Source: Cordia subcordata
Lineage: Eukaryota; Streptophyta; Magnoliopsida; Boraginales; Cordiaceae
Direction: 5' to 3'
Assembly: GCA_028554755.1 (NCBI GenBank)
Contig: JAPTOF010000003.1
Span: forward strand, 28,319,501 to 28,383,500
DNA length: 64,000 nucleotides
Of the stretch, positions 36,666 through 48,600 are shown piece by piece. The notes beneath the pieces were generated by a model. The model was given only the letters and a program-made list of their open reading frames with translations, searched no databases and was not told where the DNA came from. The translations under genes and the position numbers were made by a program. Within the stretch, counting starts at the first letter, position 1. Every line of letters starts with the position of its first letter.

Positions 36666-37819
36666 CTAGCCAGGTAAATTTTGCTTGTTTGGTTTCTCTG
36701 CAGCCGACTGCATCCCCTTTAAACGTGCAAGGCTAGGTGGTATACTGTACGTAATTCTCCGAGATGGTGAAGTGTCGAACGTGCGGCGATGGATGACTTT
36801 TTGAGACGGAAATTCATACGTCAATGGTTCATGACGAGAGTTGTAAACCCAAAATCGATGGTTTTGAGCTTGGACACCAGAAATGGGCCTCATGCTCGGA
36901 TAGTTTTTCAGAAATGCCAAAGAAACAACAATCTTCTCCTCCGCCCATTTGTGCTGCTCGATATTCTCCAATTGCCAAATATGGAGCTCGTCCTGATTAA
37001 CCACTCCAGCAAGTGATGGTTTCTTCTTCCATTTCACCAGCATGATATTACATCCTCTCCAGTCTGAGAAGAAGCCTCGGGACATTGATTTTAGTGGCAC
37101 GCTCGTTTCTCATGTCAGTGCAAATGAGTTGGGAAGAATAATCATCACCACTACTCCATCATCTTTGAAAACTCTTAATATGTAGAAAACCTTAGAGATC
37201 ATTTTCAGCGCAAAAATCTCTTCTTTACTTCTCACATTATCGAGAAAAGAAATTTCAAGAGGTCGTCGTCTACATGCAGAATCAGTCCCCAACTGGTGAG
37301 CACTTCACACTTCACAAAACCTAACTTAAACGTGTTTCCAGCCGCTTCATGATGGCGTCTGTGCAAGTTAATCAACTTGTACTCATTGGTGGTTGGAAGG
37401 AAACACATCGGGATGCAGTCAAATAATCGTGGTTTTGAGAGAGGAGGCAGATTGAGAATTTCTTTCGTTGCGGGCGATACTGATCCATCATACCTGTCGC
37501 TAACACCACCAAACCTTTGTTGCCACCCACATATCGGAACTTTTTTTCTTCTCCTTCTTCCCGCACAATCACAAGTAAACGTTCATCTTCATCTATAGTA
37601 AAAGGAGGATGGCATGGACAATGTGTGGCTTCTGTGCTTCTTGATCAAGTGGTGCTTCTGAGTCACAGTGTAGAAAAAATTGGAGACACATCTAAATCTC
37701 AGTATTGACTTCACTGGTAACCTGCTCAATATCTCTATGATTATCTCACTGGACAATCCCTTGACTTCTTTCTTTCTTTTGACGAAGGGCAGCTCCTTGA
37801 ATGAAGACGTCAGCTCCAT
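36666..37819 (-). pseudogene. F-box/FBA gene copy B1, multiple frameshifts
   Basis: The start ATG at 37819-37817 leads into 'MELTSSFKELPFVKRKKEVK' and a good F-box 'IIIEILSRLPVKSILRFRCV'. The frame then breaks near 37590, again near 37475, between 37372 and 37292, and near 37105. Each piece is recognisable: 'KFRYVGGNKGLVVL', 'MGTDSACRRRPLEISFLDNV', 'FFSDWRGCNIMLVKWKKKPS' and 'PPSLARLKGMQSAAEKPNKQ' ending at 36666. At least four frame breaks make it a pseudogene. Its motifs pair it with B2 at 46.2-47.4 kb. Confidence 0.85.
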
Positions 37820-40800
37820 GGCTGATTTCAGTCCATGGCAATCGAGACGTTGCTGATCAATCATATAAAATTGGAATACGTAAAACGAATGATGAATCAC
37901 AAGATTATGCAATGAAGAATTGAGTAACGTGCCAATAATATTCTTTGAAGTAGGGTGCCATCCACTATTAGCTAATAAATTCCAGACAAGAGTTCCAATC
38001 AAGATCAGAAAATTCAATAAATATATATATGTCAGTTAAGTATGTACTATATCTCCATATTTAGGTCAATCTAATTATGTAAATTGACAACATTATCTTT
38101 CTCCTTTCAGTCTCTAATTTTATATTATGAAGGGCATAACATGAAGTAGAGCTATCACTTCATTGAATTGCCAGCATACAATCCAACGCGAATTAATCAT
38201 ATTAAACAATTTTTGATAGAAAACCTAAAACAAGTAATCCTGGAAAATAATTAACGGAAGCACAATCAAATTTATTCCGATTGACTAGCTTTATATGTTA
38301 CCACAGATCAATTAAACATACAATCCACACTTTTCAAAAAAATTAAATTGCAACAAGGTAAAAGGAGTCTAAAGGTTGCTGATCAATTATATATGAACTG
38401 ACATACGTAAAAGGAGTGATGAATAACATGATTATGCCATCAAGAATTGAGTAACAAGGCAAAGCTATATATATATAGAGAGAGAGAGAGAGATAAGATA
38501 TTCATGCATGGAATAGCTGCAAACAACATGAACTTAACCCTAATCAAGATTCGAAGTCCAAAAATGGTCAATAAAAATAGAAATAAGCATCTCGGCATTT
38601 AAGATTAATATAAAAAAATAGAGGTAAAACTCTACAGAGAAGATTCAATCTTTATCATGCCCTAAATTCGTTGAGAAGCCCAGCTAGAAACGTAATATCC
38701 GCCGTACTTTAGAAGACCAACTTTTACTACATGCAAAAGGTTCAAAACCGCAAGAAATTAAACACACTTTATATTTGACCCTTTTGTAGCCCCGTCATTT
38801 TTTTAAATTATATTGATAATATAGTTTTAATGCTTTAGTTTCTTAGATGAAACAAAGTCACAAAATATGTATTTGCAATCTTATTTATATTTATTTCAAT
38901 TTTGATTTTATTAACTATAATTTTTCAATAAGTTAACCAAAACAAAACTACGTCTTCATTGAATTAGCCAGAAAATTAAACAAACTCTATTTGACTCTTT
39001 GCAGGATGTCCGTCCATGCATCTGATGGTCATCTCTTGCATATGTTAGACTTGAATTAAAACTAATACTAATACTTTTATAATTAAAATTAAGTAAATTA
39101 GTTTTTAAGCATGCCTTAATTTGAAGTCATTAAAACCTTTCTTGTCATAAACCTTTGACAAAACTGTAGCAATGCGTTATGGTAGGCACGCCCAAATTAG
39201 GTGATTTCTTCCTCTCTAACTTTGTTAATGGTGGCTATCAATAGAGTAAGCCAACCCTAATAACCTATAAATATATTATTACTATTCAGGAATGGAAGAG
39301 AGGGCCAAGGCTAAAAATCTTATTGAGCCCCCATTAAATTGCCCTAATAATTTAAACATGCCTTACACTTTGCATTCATACCACTAAAATAATAATATTA
39401 ATGATATACACCTAAACCCAACTAGAACAAATCACCATAAAAATGTATTGGATTTTAGTATTAATATCAACTTATTTTTTCAAATTAGCGAATAACTCAA
39501 TTAAGGAGCACAATTTAATTAAATATTTTAACCACGACTAGCATGTTACCCGCGTGATGCACGAATTTTGATATCCGTTAAAATTTTGTAATTAACAATG
39601 TTATAAATTACATACCATTAAAAGTAATAAAATAAATATTTTTCTACCCATGCCATGTATAGAATTATATATTGATGTTATCTTTTTATTTGAAATATAT
39701 GAATATAAAATTGAATTTTGAAATCTTCATTACATATATAATTTTAATTTGCTTTATATAATATTAAAAAAGCTAAATATAAACTTGAACAAAAAGTCAA
39801 GTAAAAATAAATAAAACCTTCTTAACGAACATAATGAAAAAAAATTATTTATTATTTTTCTTTTGTAAATGATCAGAACTAAAGTTGATTTATTCTACCT
39901 TAATTAGTAATCTATTATATCCATTTTAGTTTTACATAAATTAAAAAAGATAAGTACAAATAATGTAAAATAAAAATTATGTAAAAAGAATTCTTAATGA
40001 ACATACTGAAAAAAAAACTATTTAAAGATAAAGATAAAGTTTAGTGGGCCAGAAAATTTAACAAAAAATATATATATAAGAATTTATGTCAATAAATTAA
40101 TATTAATATATTAATTATATATGTTTAAAATTTTCTTCTAATGACACATACCCCTCAAAGGGTTTTCTTTTAGTAATAGTAATGATGATAATGATGATGA
40201 TGATTTAATCGAACTATTATACGCGTGGTTGCAGATATGTCTATACCGGTACGCGAAAAGCTAGCTAGTTATTTGAATGAGATAGTGAGATATGTTTGGG
40301 TACGTTTAACATTTTGATTAGATTGTGATTAGGGAAAGAAAATAAAAAAAGAAAACTAAATATCTTGGTAGTTTTTAATTATATTATGATTTGGAAAAAT
40401 ATAAAAAAGGAAATATATTTATTTTTTTAAATGCATTTATTATATTTTTTTATTAGATGGCCAAGATTGTTTTATTTGAATCTAATGAACTAGAATACAT
40501 TTTCTAATCACTCGAAAACAACTCTATTAGGAGAGGATCTAAATCCATTGGCTATACAACTTGTGCCACATTAATGTGTAGCATAACCGCAATTGCTGGA
40601 GTAAATAAATGCGACATACATGATTATATGTATTTTTAATATTATCAAGAATGATTAGCACGTTCAATAAGTACCAACTGTATACCAAAAAATAAGCACC
40701 AATTGCTTATATAAAAGCATGTTTAAATGAGTAAAACTAAAAGGGCCGTAAATGACAAGGAATAATAAACCTGATAGCTCTGATTGTTAACAGTGGTTGG

Positions 40801-40861
40801 AGTAGGTGTTTGTATTATCCCTAATCTACTACATCACATCTTGGACTTAGATCTAAATTTA

Positions 40862-41091
40862 GAAGGCCCCTTTATTGGAATCTCAACGCATGAAGGGCCC
40901 CTTCATTGGAGTCTTGACTCATGAAAGCACCCTTTATTGGAGTCTCGACTCATGAAGGTCGTTTCATTGGAGTCGCAACCTGTGGAAAACCTTTTTGTGG
41001 GAGTCTCAGTCTATGGAACACCTTTTTTATTGGAGTCTTGGCCCATAAAAGGCCCTTTTATTGGAATCTTAGCCCATGAAAGGCCCAAACC
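40862..41091. repeat. 31-bp minisatellite, seven degenerate units
   Basis: About seven head-to-tail units of 30-32 bp with the consensus 'ccctttattggagtct' followed by 'cgactcatgaaagg'. Divergence between units is 15-35% by eye. A 76-codon open frame spans it, but the units are not in a constant frame and no protein is recognised. Confidence 0.8.
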
Positions 41092-41167
41092 TATGTTAGA
41101 GGTTGGTATTTGGGTCGTAAAAGATCAAGCACAACTCATAGGTCAACACATAGTAACTATAGATTAA

Positions 41168-41384
41168 GATTCTCTCGTATTAGCAATTCTCTTATATTGA
41201 TAGGAAGGAAATCTTGACCATTTATGAGTGAGTAAAAATATATCAGTCATTCATTTTAAATTTATTTTAAAAGAATATTTCCCTTCCACTACTCACTTTT
41301 TTTTTGGAGATTTGAATATCATCAATGGTCTAGATTATAGTATTCAAATTTTAATATAAGAGAACTGTTAATATGAAAGGGTCC
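41168..41384. mobile_element. TIR element (MITE)
   Basis: The left end 'ttctctcgtattagcaattc' extended by TCTTATATT pairs with the reverse complement of the right end 'ccctttcatattaacagttc' plus TCTTATATT, about 30 bp. The element is about 217 bp and non-coding. Confidence 0.55.
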
Positions 41385-41730
41385 TAATCTACTATACTAG
41401 ATAAGGCAACATAAGATTTAGTGCATATTAAAGCTAAAATCATGGGACATCAAATACCTTGGAAATTGGCATGATTCACGGAAAGGACTTTCCTATATAT
41501 TAGAGGATGGAACCTATGCAGGAAAAGAAGATATCAACACTCTACCTGCCAACCTTCTTTTAGGAATCATTGATCACTTATCCTCATCATCAAAAGGATC
41601 TTGGTTCTTGTCTATTTTATTGGTCATTTATCCTCATCATTAAAGAATCTAAGATTTTAGTTTATAAAAGCCTAGATTTTAATTATAGATTTTAAAGTCT
41701 ACAATTTGCAGTCCACCGTGAGAGTTCTAA

Positions 41731-41850
41731 ATATGTGATATCAAAGAAAAGAATCACACACACTGCCCATGCAGGAAATTCCAAAATCCGTGATACCAAA
41801 GGGAAGAATCACACACACTACCCATGCAAGAAATTCCTATTTAAAGATAG
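41731..41850. repeat. Tandem duplication, about 60-bp period
   Basis: 'gaatcacacacactgcccat' is followed about 60 bp later by 'gaatcacacacactacccat'. Both copies end with 'gcaRgaaattcc' and start with 'gtgataYcaaag'. Confidence 0.75.
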
Positions 41851-42329
41851 AGCCCGATAGCCCGATAAAAAATCTTTAGGCCAAAATAATATTTTCAATT
41901 TTATTTACATTTATTTCAAGTTTGATTTTATGAAATATAATTTTTCAATAAGTTAAACAAGAAAATTAAACACACAACTTTATATTTGACTCTTTGCACC
42001 GCTAAATGGGGGTCCGTCCATGCATCTGATGGTCATATCTTGCATTTGGATATAACAGGATTAATTCAAACAACCCAAAAAGCGATATGGACTTATACAA
42101 CATTAAACTCAACAAAAATATTATAACAAATTCATATTACACTAAAAAGAGAAGAAAACAAAAAGTATGCATAACGAGCAGAGGTAAAATAATGATGAAC
42201 GTGGCCTAGTGGCAAGTGAATCTGATAGAAAAATAGAGACGGGTGAGTTTTTCTTTCTTTTTTTTTTTTCTTTTTTGAAAAGACAATGAAAGTACAGCTA
42301 TTTCGTGCTTTCAATTGGTTTTTGTTCTG

Positions 42330-43190
42330 ACTGCATCGCTTGGAGACGTACCAGACTAGGAAAAAAAGAGTATGCAGTTTCCCTGGATGTTGAGGCTGGG
42401 GTGTAATGCGTTACTTTTTGCGACTGAATATTATAGTTGAACTTTTCCCTATTGTAGGGATTAAGAGAGTGTTTGGCTTTGCTTATTTTAGGTGCTTATA
42501 AACGCCTAAAAAAATACTCTCATAAATTTTTTACTATTTAGCTGCTTATAAGTACTAAATAAACAAAGCAAAACACCCTCAAGACACATTCCTTCATTTT
42601 CATTGTCCAGATCCAGCCAATCAGAATCCGTCATGTTCGGATAATCTTTCAAAAATGTCAAGGAGATAACAATCTTCTCCTCAGCCCATTGACGCCTCTT
42701 GTAATCCACCAACACCCAGACAGAAGTATAAATTAACTAACCTGAATTGATTGGAATTTCGAAGGAAGCACATCCTAGTGTAAAGGGAACGACGGGCATG
42801 GCTGGAGCGAGCAGGCAGGTTGAGTATCTCATTTGTTGCGGGGTTCCATATGTTAACACAATAAATAAATAAACTAATATCCTCTCTACAAGTTTAAACT
42901 TTTAAATAAATGGTAAATCTTACTTTATATCAGAGCAAACTTTTAAATAAGGTGGTAAACTAACTTTTAGATGAAGTGATAATTCTAACTTTGCATCAGA
43001 GTCTGAAAAGTAAACAGCACAGGTTTAAAACTTACACCACCATTTTAAAAATATTAAAACGGTCTACTCACCACCACCAATTTAAAGATATTAAAACTCC
43101 ATAAGCGGCAGCGGCGGCTTTCATGGGTCGTCTCTCCCAGTAGCAGACCTCTGCACTCATGGAGAAGTCTGAGCTCTTCGTCACCCACAA
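42330..43190 (-). pseudogene. F-box/FBA gene copy A2, fragmentary
   Basis: Minus-strand fragments: near 43090-43190 a piece with 'GDEELRLLHECRGLLLGET'; near 42780-42850 the block for 'NPATNEILNLPARS'; at 42640-42715 'DYKRRQWAEEKIVISLTFLK'; and at 42340-42450 the C-terminal end. The F-box itself is missing. About 220 bp of unrelated DNA (42850-43080) and a MITE (42465-42582) interrupt it. Motifs and 3' flank make it the sister of A1 at 33.4 kb. Confidence 0.75.
42465..42582. mobile_element. MITE inserted in F-box copy A2
   Basis: Left end 'gagtgtttggctttgcttat' pairs with the reverse complement of the right end 'gagggtgttttgctttgttt'. About 118 bp in all. The sister copy A1 runs straight through the corresponding point ('attgtaatgaagacaca' near 33560), which proves an insertion. 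The target-site duplication is unclear. A similar terminus occurs alone at about 54926. Confidence 0.75.
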
Positions 43191-43199
43191 TCGCCTATG

Positions 43200-43699
43200 A
43201 ATAAAACTATCATAGTCTCCACTATTAGCTAATAAATTCCAGACAAGAGTTTCCAATCAACCCCGGAAAATTCAAGAAATATGTCAATCAACAAGTAACC
43301 GCTATCTCCATAACATGAAGGACAACTATCACCCGATCAAATTGCCAGCATACAATCAAACGCAAATTAATCATGTTAAAGAATTTTGGTAGGACACCTA
43401 AAAGTGATAATTCGGGAAAATAACTAATGGAAGCACAATTATTAGCTTTATATGTTACTACAAATCAATTAAAACATAAAACCGACACTTTCCAACAAAC
43501 TAAATTGCTACAAGGTGATATATATGATGGAGTAATATATATAATTAAATTCAATTTTGCGGGTGGGGTAAAAATAAAAACTAAAAAATAAATCTAAGAG
43601 ATTTCAATAGAATAACGTGCCATTAATGATGAAACACAGGAATATATATGTAATCTAGTAACAGTATAATAACTTAGCTAGCGAAGCTGAAGATTCTCA

Positions 43700-43756
<57 letters not shown>

Positions 43757-46160
43757 AGGAACGGTGGCAATATTATGGACTTTTGAACCCTAATCAAAAG
43801 GGACGGTTAAATGGACAGTAGAGTCCTAATGCTATACAAACTTTCAATATATTGATTGTCCGTGTTAACAATCTAGTGAGAAATAGACTCGACACCTCTT
43901 TAGACAAAAAAGAAAAAAAAGGAAAAGTTGGAAATAAACATTTTATTTTGGAACTTATTAAATTTGTCGTGTACTGAATTTGATTGGTTTTATTTTTATA
44001 AGACTTTTTATTTTCAAATTGATTTTTTCGCTTTAGATGTGAATTTACTTATTTTGTGCTAACATTTTCTAGCAATAGAATTTTTGTTGTTTTCCAATTT
44101 TCTTGTTTAGAGCTTCGAATCTTTTTCAGCGAGTATTTTTCTTCCCCCTTTTTATGCAAAAGCCCTAAAGATATTTAAATAGAAAAATATAAAAGAAAGA
44201 TATATGCAGATCCCTCAAATATATTCTTTATTTCAAATAGGTCCTCTAACTTTTTATAATTCTTTGGGAGGTTCTTCTATGTAATAACTTTGTTAAAAGA
44301 CTAAAAATACTCTTACATTGATAATCATATTTTTGCAACTGGAATACAATCTTTATATCTGACACTTTGCTTGACACTTTGCATATTTTCATATTTTTTC
44401 ACCAACATGTTCACACCAATTTCTTTTCATTGCTTAAAATTAAAAAATTCAAAATTCAAATTTATAAAATTAACAACTAAAAAAATTAAAGATTAACAGA
44501 GGGTATTTCAAGTACAAATAGCTACAAAAGAGAAGCATTTGCAAAATATTCATTTCTCTTAAATTTGTTTGGGTTTTTCAATCGTGTAACGGCATAGCAA
44601 ATTGTTTGTTTTTGTTTAAGGCTTGGCTTTAGCTTCGGCTCCTTAAGTTTGCTGTAAAATTTACATGGAAAATAGAATTTTTTTTTTGTGTTTAGTTGTT
44701 ATACGGAGAAATATTTTTTAGTGTTTGATTATCATATTAAAAAATATTTTTATTTTAATGTATTTTTATGAGAAAGATGCATTTTACTATTACAAATAAT
44801 TATTTAAATTAAAAAGGTCAAAAACTTAAAAATAAGAAAATAAAAAGTGGAGCCTTAGTTTGGCTACCGGTAAGAAAAAGAGAAAGAGTTATCATGCAAT
44901 ATGTAAAACTTTGAGTATAGGATTAAAAATCTGCTTTTAAAGCCCTATATGTACTCAAATCGTTGTTAGCGCGTGGTACATTCGATTTAGTAAAATTAAA
45001 AATTGTATTGGATAAAAAATAATTTATAATTTGTTTGGTTAAAATTAAAATTTAAAGTGTTATTTATAATTTTAATTATTTTATTTTAACATTTTAAAAA
45101 TTTTTTGGTTTTGAAAGTTTGTTAATTTTTAATTTTTAATCTTTTAACCTGTTAAATTCTTGGTCTCATAATCTTTTAATTTTTTTATTTTTAAATTTTA
45201 CTTTTAAAATTTTTAATTGTTAATTTTTAATTTTTTTAATTAATGAAAAAATTGGTGTGAGCATATTGACAAAAAAATATGAAAATAGGTAAAAAGGTGT
45301 ACAACAAAATATTAGATGTGAAGGTTATATATCAATTGCAGGATATGACTATTAATGTGAGGATATTTTTATTCTTTCAATAAAGTTAATGCATTGGAGG
45401 GATCTTTCAAGAAAAAGTTACAGAACATGTTTAGGATGAAGTAATATATTACAGAAAAATAGATTGTTGAAGATGACATCTTGAATCTACTCTACTTTTT
45501 CAATTCTTCTTCCGAATTAAATTTCGTAGATATTATTATAGCAAAACTTTGTAGGCACGAGATCAAATATTGATTAGAACCAGTTTGGGTCCCTTTTCTG
45601 TGGCAAATCTGCTTCCAAAATCATAAAGACGAAATGTAACTGCGCACATCACGCAACGAGAGTGGAAATCATATATAAAGAAATTAAAGAGTGATACATA
45701 AAGATTGCAAATTATACCATATATTTACATCATAATACACTTAAACGTGCATGATACACTATCTAATAGATCCCAATCTAATCATTTGATCAACATGAAA
45801 TTTAACGAGTTTATTATGCTCATGTGGCAAACACAACATAACAATTGGATCGTTAATCGAACACCATCAATATCTCTGATTTTGAGTTCTGAAATTATTC
45901 ACAAAGTATGAACATATCGTTCACGGATTGTGAACATATTTTAAAAAATCATAAACAAGTAATTTGCCATTATGAATATATGATATAAAGCTGAACATAT
46001 GATATAAAAGGAGATTGTGAACAATTAAAATTTTTTAATATAGATTATTAAAATTATAAACATATAACATGCAATTTATAAATAATTAAAAATTATGAAC
46101 TTATAATAATAATATTATCTATAAAGTATATAGTGTTAAGTTGGGTATATAATATTTAAG
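43200..46160. other. Array spacer; no gene
   Basis: 43200-43870 repeats the A1 5' flank, including a long (TA)n tract at about 43700-43752. 43900-45500 is AT-rich unique sequence. 45570-45690 repeats the 3' flank of B copies. Nothing coding is recognised. Confidence 0.6.
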
Positions 46161-46171
46161 GTGCATGATAT

Positions 46172-47400
46172 TCAGCCTCGTGAAAGTCGAAAAAGAGCAA
46201 TTAAACAGGCAAAACCTAAGAGTAAAAACAACGGAAGGCAATACAGACGATTGACGGAAAATATTCTAGGCAGGTAATTTTGCTTTTTTGGTTCTTCCGC
46301 AGCTGACTGCATCCCCTTCAAACGTGCAAGGTTGTATGGTAAACCGTACGTGATTCTCCTAGATGGTGAAGTGTTGAATGTATAGCAACGAATGACTTTT
46401 TGAGAATGAAATTCATACACCAATGCTTCAAGACGAGAGTTGTAAACCACCAATTGATTGTTTTTGGATAGGAGGACTTTGGAAATGGGCCTCATGCTCG
46501 GATAGCTCTTCAAGAATGGCAAAGAAATAACAATCTTCTCCTCCGCCCATATCTGCTGCTTGTAATTCTCCAATTGCCAAATATGGAGCTCCTCCTCATT
46601 AACCACTCCAGCAAGTGATGGTTTCTTCTTCCACTTCACCAGCATGATGTTACATCGTCTCCAGTCTGAGAAGAAATGCCTGGGGACATTGATTTAGTTG
46701 CACGCTCGTTTCCCATCTCAATGCAAACGAGCTGGGAATGATAATCATCACCCACGACTGCTCCACCATCTTTGAAAACTCTTAATATGTAGAAAACTTT
46801 AGAGATCATTCTCCGGGCAAAGATCTCTTCTTTATTTCTCACATCATCTAACCAAGAAATTTCAAGAGGTGGTCTCCATGCAGAGTCGGTCCCAACTGTG
46901 AGGACTTCACAACCTAACCTATACGTGTTTCCAGCGGCAGCTTCATTATTATGGCATCTGTGCAATTGAATCAACTTGAATTTGTTAGTGGTAGGAAGGA
47001 AACACATCCCGTAAAAGTATCCTGATTTTGAGGGACGAGGCAGATTGAACATTTCTTTTGTTGCGGGGTTCCACAAGCGGTACTGATGATCATCTTTCAC
47101 CGTCTTTAACAAGAGAAAACCCTTAGTTCTACCCAGATATCGAAACTTTTCTTTTTCCCCCACAATCATTCTTACATGTCCATCTTCATCTACAGTAAAA
47201 GGTATAGTGGGTATATTGGGTGTAGGGCATGGATAGAGATTATGGCTTCTGTGCTTCTTGATGAAGTGTTGCTCCTGAGTCACAGTGTCAAAAAATTTGG
47301 ACACGCACCTGAATCTCAGTATTGACTTCAATGGTAACCGGCTCAAGATCTCTATCATTATCTCATGAGGCAGCCTCTCCGTGGCTGATTTTGAGTCCAA
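46172..47400 (-). pseudogene. F-box/FBA gene copy B2, one-base deletion and lost start codon
   Basis: The minus frame from 47400 reads through a full F-box ('LPHEIMIEILSRLPLKSILR'), 'KFRYLGRTKGFLLLKTV', 'YRLWNPATKEMFNLPRPSKS', 'MCFLPTTNKFKLIQL' and 'MISKVFYILRVFKDGGAVVG'. It shifts at 46693-46695, where TTT stands on the plus strand against TTTT in copies B1 and B'. The next frame carries 'IMLVKWKKKPSLAGVVNEEE' to 'YNLARLKGMQSAAEEPKKQN' and ends in a hydrophobic tail 'LYCLPLFLLLGFACLIALF'. No ATG opens the frame: the site aligned with the B1 start reads ACG and an in-frame TGA lies just upstream. The best preserved B copy, but a pseudogene as read. Confidence 0.82.
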
Positions 47401-48514
47401 AGCAATTCAAAGGTCGCTGATCAATTGCATATAGTTGAAATACGTAAAAAGATGGATGAATCAAACGATTATGCAAACAAGAATTGAGTAACGTGGCAAA
47501 GTGGATATGTAGTGTTCCCAATACATATTCTATTTTTTTTTTTTTTTGGGTCAAGTTCTCAATATATATTCGCAGAAAATACAGCGGCAAACATATGAAC
47601 TTCTTAACCCTAAGAAAATGGAAACCTAGTTTGGGCTTTTCAGCACACTTGAGATAACAATGAAACTTTACAAAGATCGATTCGATCTTGTCGTGCACGA
47701 AATTCATTTAAGATGCAAGTTCGATGTTTAGTATATTCTTGAAGATATTTTGTAGATATTACTTTTTTATATCTTTCCTTTTATGTATGATTGATTCTTG
47801 TAATCACTATTGATCGTAATTAGCGCTCCTTTTAACTGAACTCCTACATAGAGAGGTCACGTACAGGATTCTAAATCAAGAAATACACAAATTCCTTTGT
47901 AATTCTATCCGAATCATATGTCCCCATTCGAGAAAACTCTGTCAACTGACATTTTATGAATATTTGAATTATAAATAATTTATCAATCATTAGATAATTT
48001 TTATTCAAACTATTCTATTTATTTTTATTATTGAGAAAATTTTGGCCTCTATTCAAAATTAAGTATTTAGATTTTAATTCTTTTCGTTAATAATTAGAGT
48101 GAAAGATTCTTCATTGCAAATATAAATGTAATATATATATATATATATATATATTATAGAAAATTTCTAAATATAAGTTATAATACTTTTAACTATTATC
48201 TTTAAAAATGATAAATATTTTAGTATTTTATTAAATGTCATTATACTTAAATATCTATTTCACCATACATTGGATTAATTATGTCATTTTTTTGTAATCC
48301 CTATATAAAATATTATCCTCCAAAAATTGATCCTTATCATTTATTTATTTCTTCAATTTTTATATTTTTATTATAAAAATTTATTTTTATTTAAAGAAAA
48401 ATTATTCCATACACGAGTGTAAATCTATGTAAATGATAAAAATAAAGTGATATTGAACATTACTCAATTTTTGTGAGATGATGCAAGATACAAAATAACT
48501 CGTGTATAATTTTG

Positions 48515-48600
48515 AGAAGGGATTAAACTGAGATATTATAATCTTAAAGACTCAGTGTTTGACCACTACGCTAAGGTCCTGTGCTAATTGGTGATAAATT
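48515..48600 (-). mobile_element. tRNA-like SINE fragment
   Basis: On the minus strand 'TTAGCGTAGTGGTCAA' fits the Pol III A box and 'CTCAGTTTAATCCC' a B box, about 45 bp apart, as in tRNA-derived SINEs. No poly-A tail or target-site duplication was found. Confidence 0.4.

Larger units (their letters stand above)
37830..42320. other. Array spacer, minisatellite and MITE; no gene
   Basis: It contains repeated flank modules (37850-38060 and 38385-38465 resemble each other and 47410-47500). A further block, about 38655-40750, resembles 51850-52880. The region also holds a 31-bp minisatellite (40862-41091), a TIR element (41168-41384), a 52-bp duplication (about 41731-41850), an (AG)n tract at 38477-38493 and the 3' flank of copy A2 at 42090-42270. 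Confidence 0.6.

Noticed and set aside
40937..41167. 76-codon frame spanning the minisatellite
   Set aside because: The unit length of 30-32 bp varies, so the repeats are not translated in a constant frame; no protein repeat is evident.
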